This document shows, one piece after another, positions 22,751 to 23,352 of a stretch of DNA of 23,352 nucleotides. Within the stretch, counting starts at the first letter, position 1. Every line of letters begins with the position of its first letter. The position numbers were made by a program, and so were the translations under genes. The notes beneath the pieces are model-generated. The model was not told where the DNA came from, did no database searches, and worked only from the letters and a program-made list of their open reading frames with translations. This DNA is from Bacteroidota bacterium (GTDB lineage: Bacteria; Bacteroidota; Ignavibacteria; Ignavibacteriales; Melioribacteraceae): the NCBI GenBank assembly GCA_023447335.1, contig JAEXOD010000213.1:1-23352 (forward strand). The letters run 5' to 3'.

Positions 22751-22788
22751 ACTTTAAATTAAAAAAAAACTTTTGTACATTTAAAGTT
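22750..22788. repeat. AT-rich inverted repeat between dnaE and the reductase gene
   Basis: AACTTTAAAT (22750-22759) and ATTTAAAGTT (22779-22788) form a perfect 10-bp inverted repeat around a 19-nt spacer that contains a TTGTAC hexamer (22773-22778). No T run follows the right arm, so it is a poor intrinsic terminator. An operator flanking the promoter of the next gene is possible, but no good -10 is visible. Confidence 0.35.
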
Positions 22789-22820
22789 TAAATATTCACA
22801 AAATAATAAAAAGGTGCTAC

Positions 22821-23352
22821 ATGGAAAAAAAATGGGCTTTGATATTAGGAGCTTCAAGCGGGTTTGGTGGGGCAAGTGCTTTAGCCTTGGCTAAAAACGG
22901 ATACAATATTATAGGTGTACACTTAGATAGACTGGCTACAATGCCTCAGGTTCAAGCTTTAATAAAAAAGATAGAAAAAGCAGGACAGAAGGCTTTATTT
23001 TACAATATAAACGCAGCAGATCAACTAAGAAGAAATGATGTTTTGGATGAATTAAAAGAGATGTTTAAGGGAGAAGAAAAAGTGAATGTTTTAATTCACT
23101 CTTTAGCTTTTGGTTCTTTACGTCCTTATATTGCTAAAAATCCAAATGATTGCATTACTCAAGCACAAATGGTTATGACTTTGGACGTTATGGCGCATAG
23201 TCTTGTTTATTGGACACAAGGATTAATTCAAAACGATTTATTTGCCGAAGGGGGAAGAATATTTGGTTTAACAAGTGCGGGAAGCCAAACAGTAATTCCT
23301 CATTACGGAGCTGTTAGTGCCGCAAAAGCAGCTATGGAATCTCACATAAGAC
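22821..23352 (+). CDS. FabI/FabL-like enoyl-ACP reductase, short-chain dehydrogenase family (3' end outside window)
   Basis: The frame is open to the right edge, giving 177 codons. The N-terminus, WALILGASSGFGGASALALAKNGY, is a Rossmann fold with a classical short-chain-reductase glycine motif. The segment VNVLIHSLAFGSLRP resembles the HSIAF segment of FabI. The catalytic region reads GLTSAGS, then HYGAVSAAKAAME, with Tyr and Lys separated by six residues. That Tyr-x6-Lys spacing is characteristic of FabI and FabL rather than the Tyr-x3-Lys of ordinary members. The likely role is the last reduction of fatty-acid elongation, in line with accA nearby. AAGGTG lies 4 nt before the ATG. The missing C-terminus would help decide between FabI, FabL and another reductase. 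Confidence 0.75.
   Translation, partial: MEKKWALILGASSGFGGASALALAKNGYNIIGVHLDRLATMPQVQALIKKIEKAGQKALFYNINAADQLRRNDVLDELKEMFKGEEKVNVLIHSLAFGSLRPYIAKNPNDCITQAQMVMTLDVMAHSLVYWTQGLIQNDLFAEGGRIFGLTSAGSQTVIPHYGAVSAAKAAMESHIR

Noticed and set aside
1..23352. CRISPR arrays, tRNA or rRNA genes, insertion sequences, phage genes, alternative genetic code
   Set aside because: No regularly spaced repeats, cloverleaf-like sequences, transposase or phage motifs were seen, and TGA serves as a genuine stop after conserved genes such as dnaE.

Overview
The window is an AT-rich bacterial chromosome segment with about twenty genes, all on the + strand, tightly packed and read with the standard code (TGA is used as a stop, for example after the GT4 and dnaE genes). 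The core gene order rplM-rpsI-rpsB-tsf-pyrH-frr, a DUF4412-like C-terminus upstream, a bifunctional-type malic enzyme, and the protein sequences themselves suggest the Bacteroidota/Chlorobiota/Ignavibacteriota (FCB) group, perhaps an Ignavibacteria- or Kapabacteria-like lineage. Several genes have clear Shine-Dalgarno sequences, which argues against classical Bacteroidia. The assignment is inference; I could not run a search.

Region 1 (1-4565) is translation and nucleotide housekeeping. It holds the tail of a DUF4412-like protein, then a strong promoter and rplM-rpsI, a 106-nt spacer with a possible structured leader, rpsB-tsf and an intrinsic terminator, then pyrH-frr and a second terminator. 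Region 2 (4618-6995) is a monocistronic malic enzyme gene, maeB, with its own promoter and terminator.

Region 3 (about 7034-15971) is a surface polysaccharide locus. Its genes encode a UDP-GlcNAc 2-epimerase (wecB), a GT4 glycosyltransferase, a membrane GT2, an L-2-hydroxyglutarate oxidase-like flavoprotein (lhgO), a WbaP/WcaJ-type phosphoglycosyl transferase that should start the lipid-linked glycan, a polyprenol-phosphate-mannose-synthase-like GT2, and a 659-residue fusion. In the fusion a rhamnosyltransferase-like GT2 is joined to a complete WbaP-like membrane architecture whose catalytic core has been deleted. A Wzx-type flippase follows further on, after accA and a hotdog thioesterase. 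I saw no obvious Wzy polymerase or ligase in the window.

Region 4 (15981-23352) mixes housekeeping genes: accA, the thioesterase, the flippase, dut, dnaE (with an apparently intact PHP metal site) and the 5' part of a FabI/FabL-like short-chain reductase cut by the right edge. AccA and the reductase both belong to fatty-acid synthesis, Dut and DnaE to DNA synthesis.

I found no tRNA, rRNA, CRISPR array, insertion sequence or phage gene. The most unusual items are the GT2/pseudo-phosphoglycosyl-transferase fusion, the possible RNA leader before rpsB, the dual-reading promoter before rplM, and the hotdog thioesterase in which Asn replaces the usual His.
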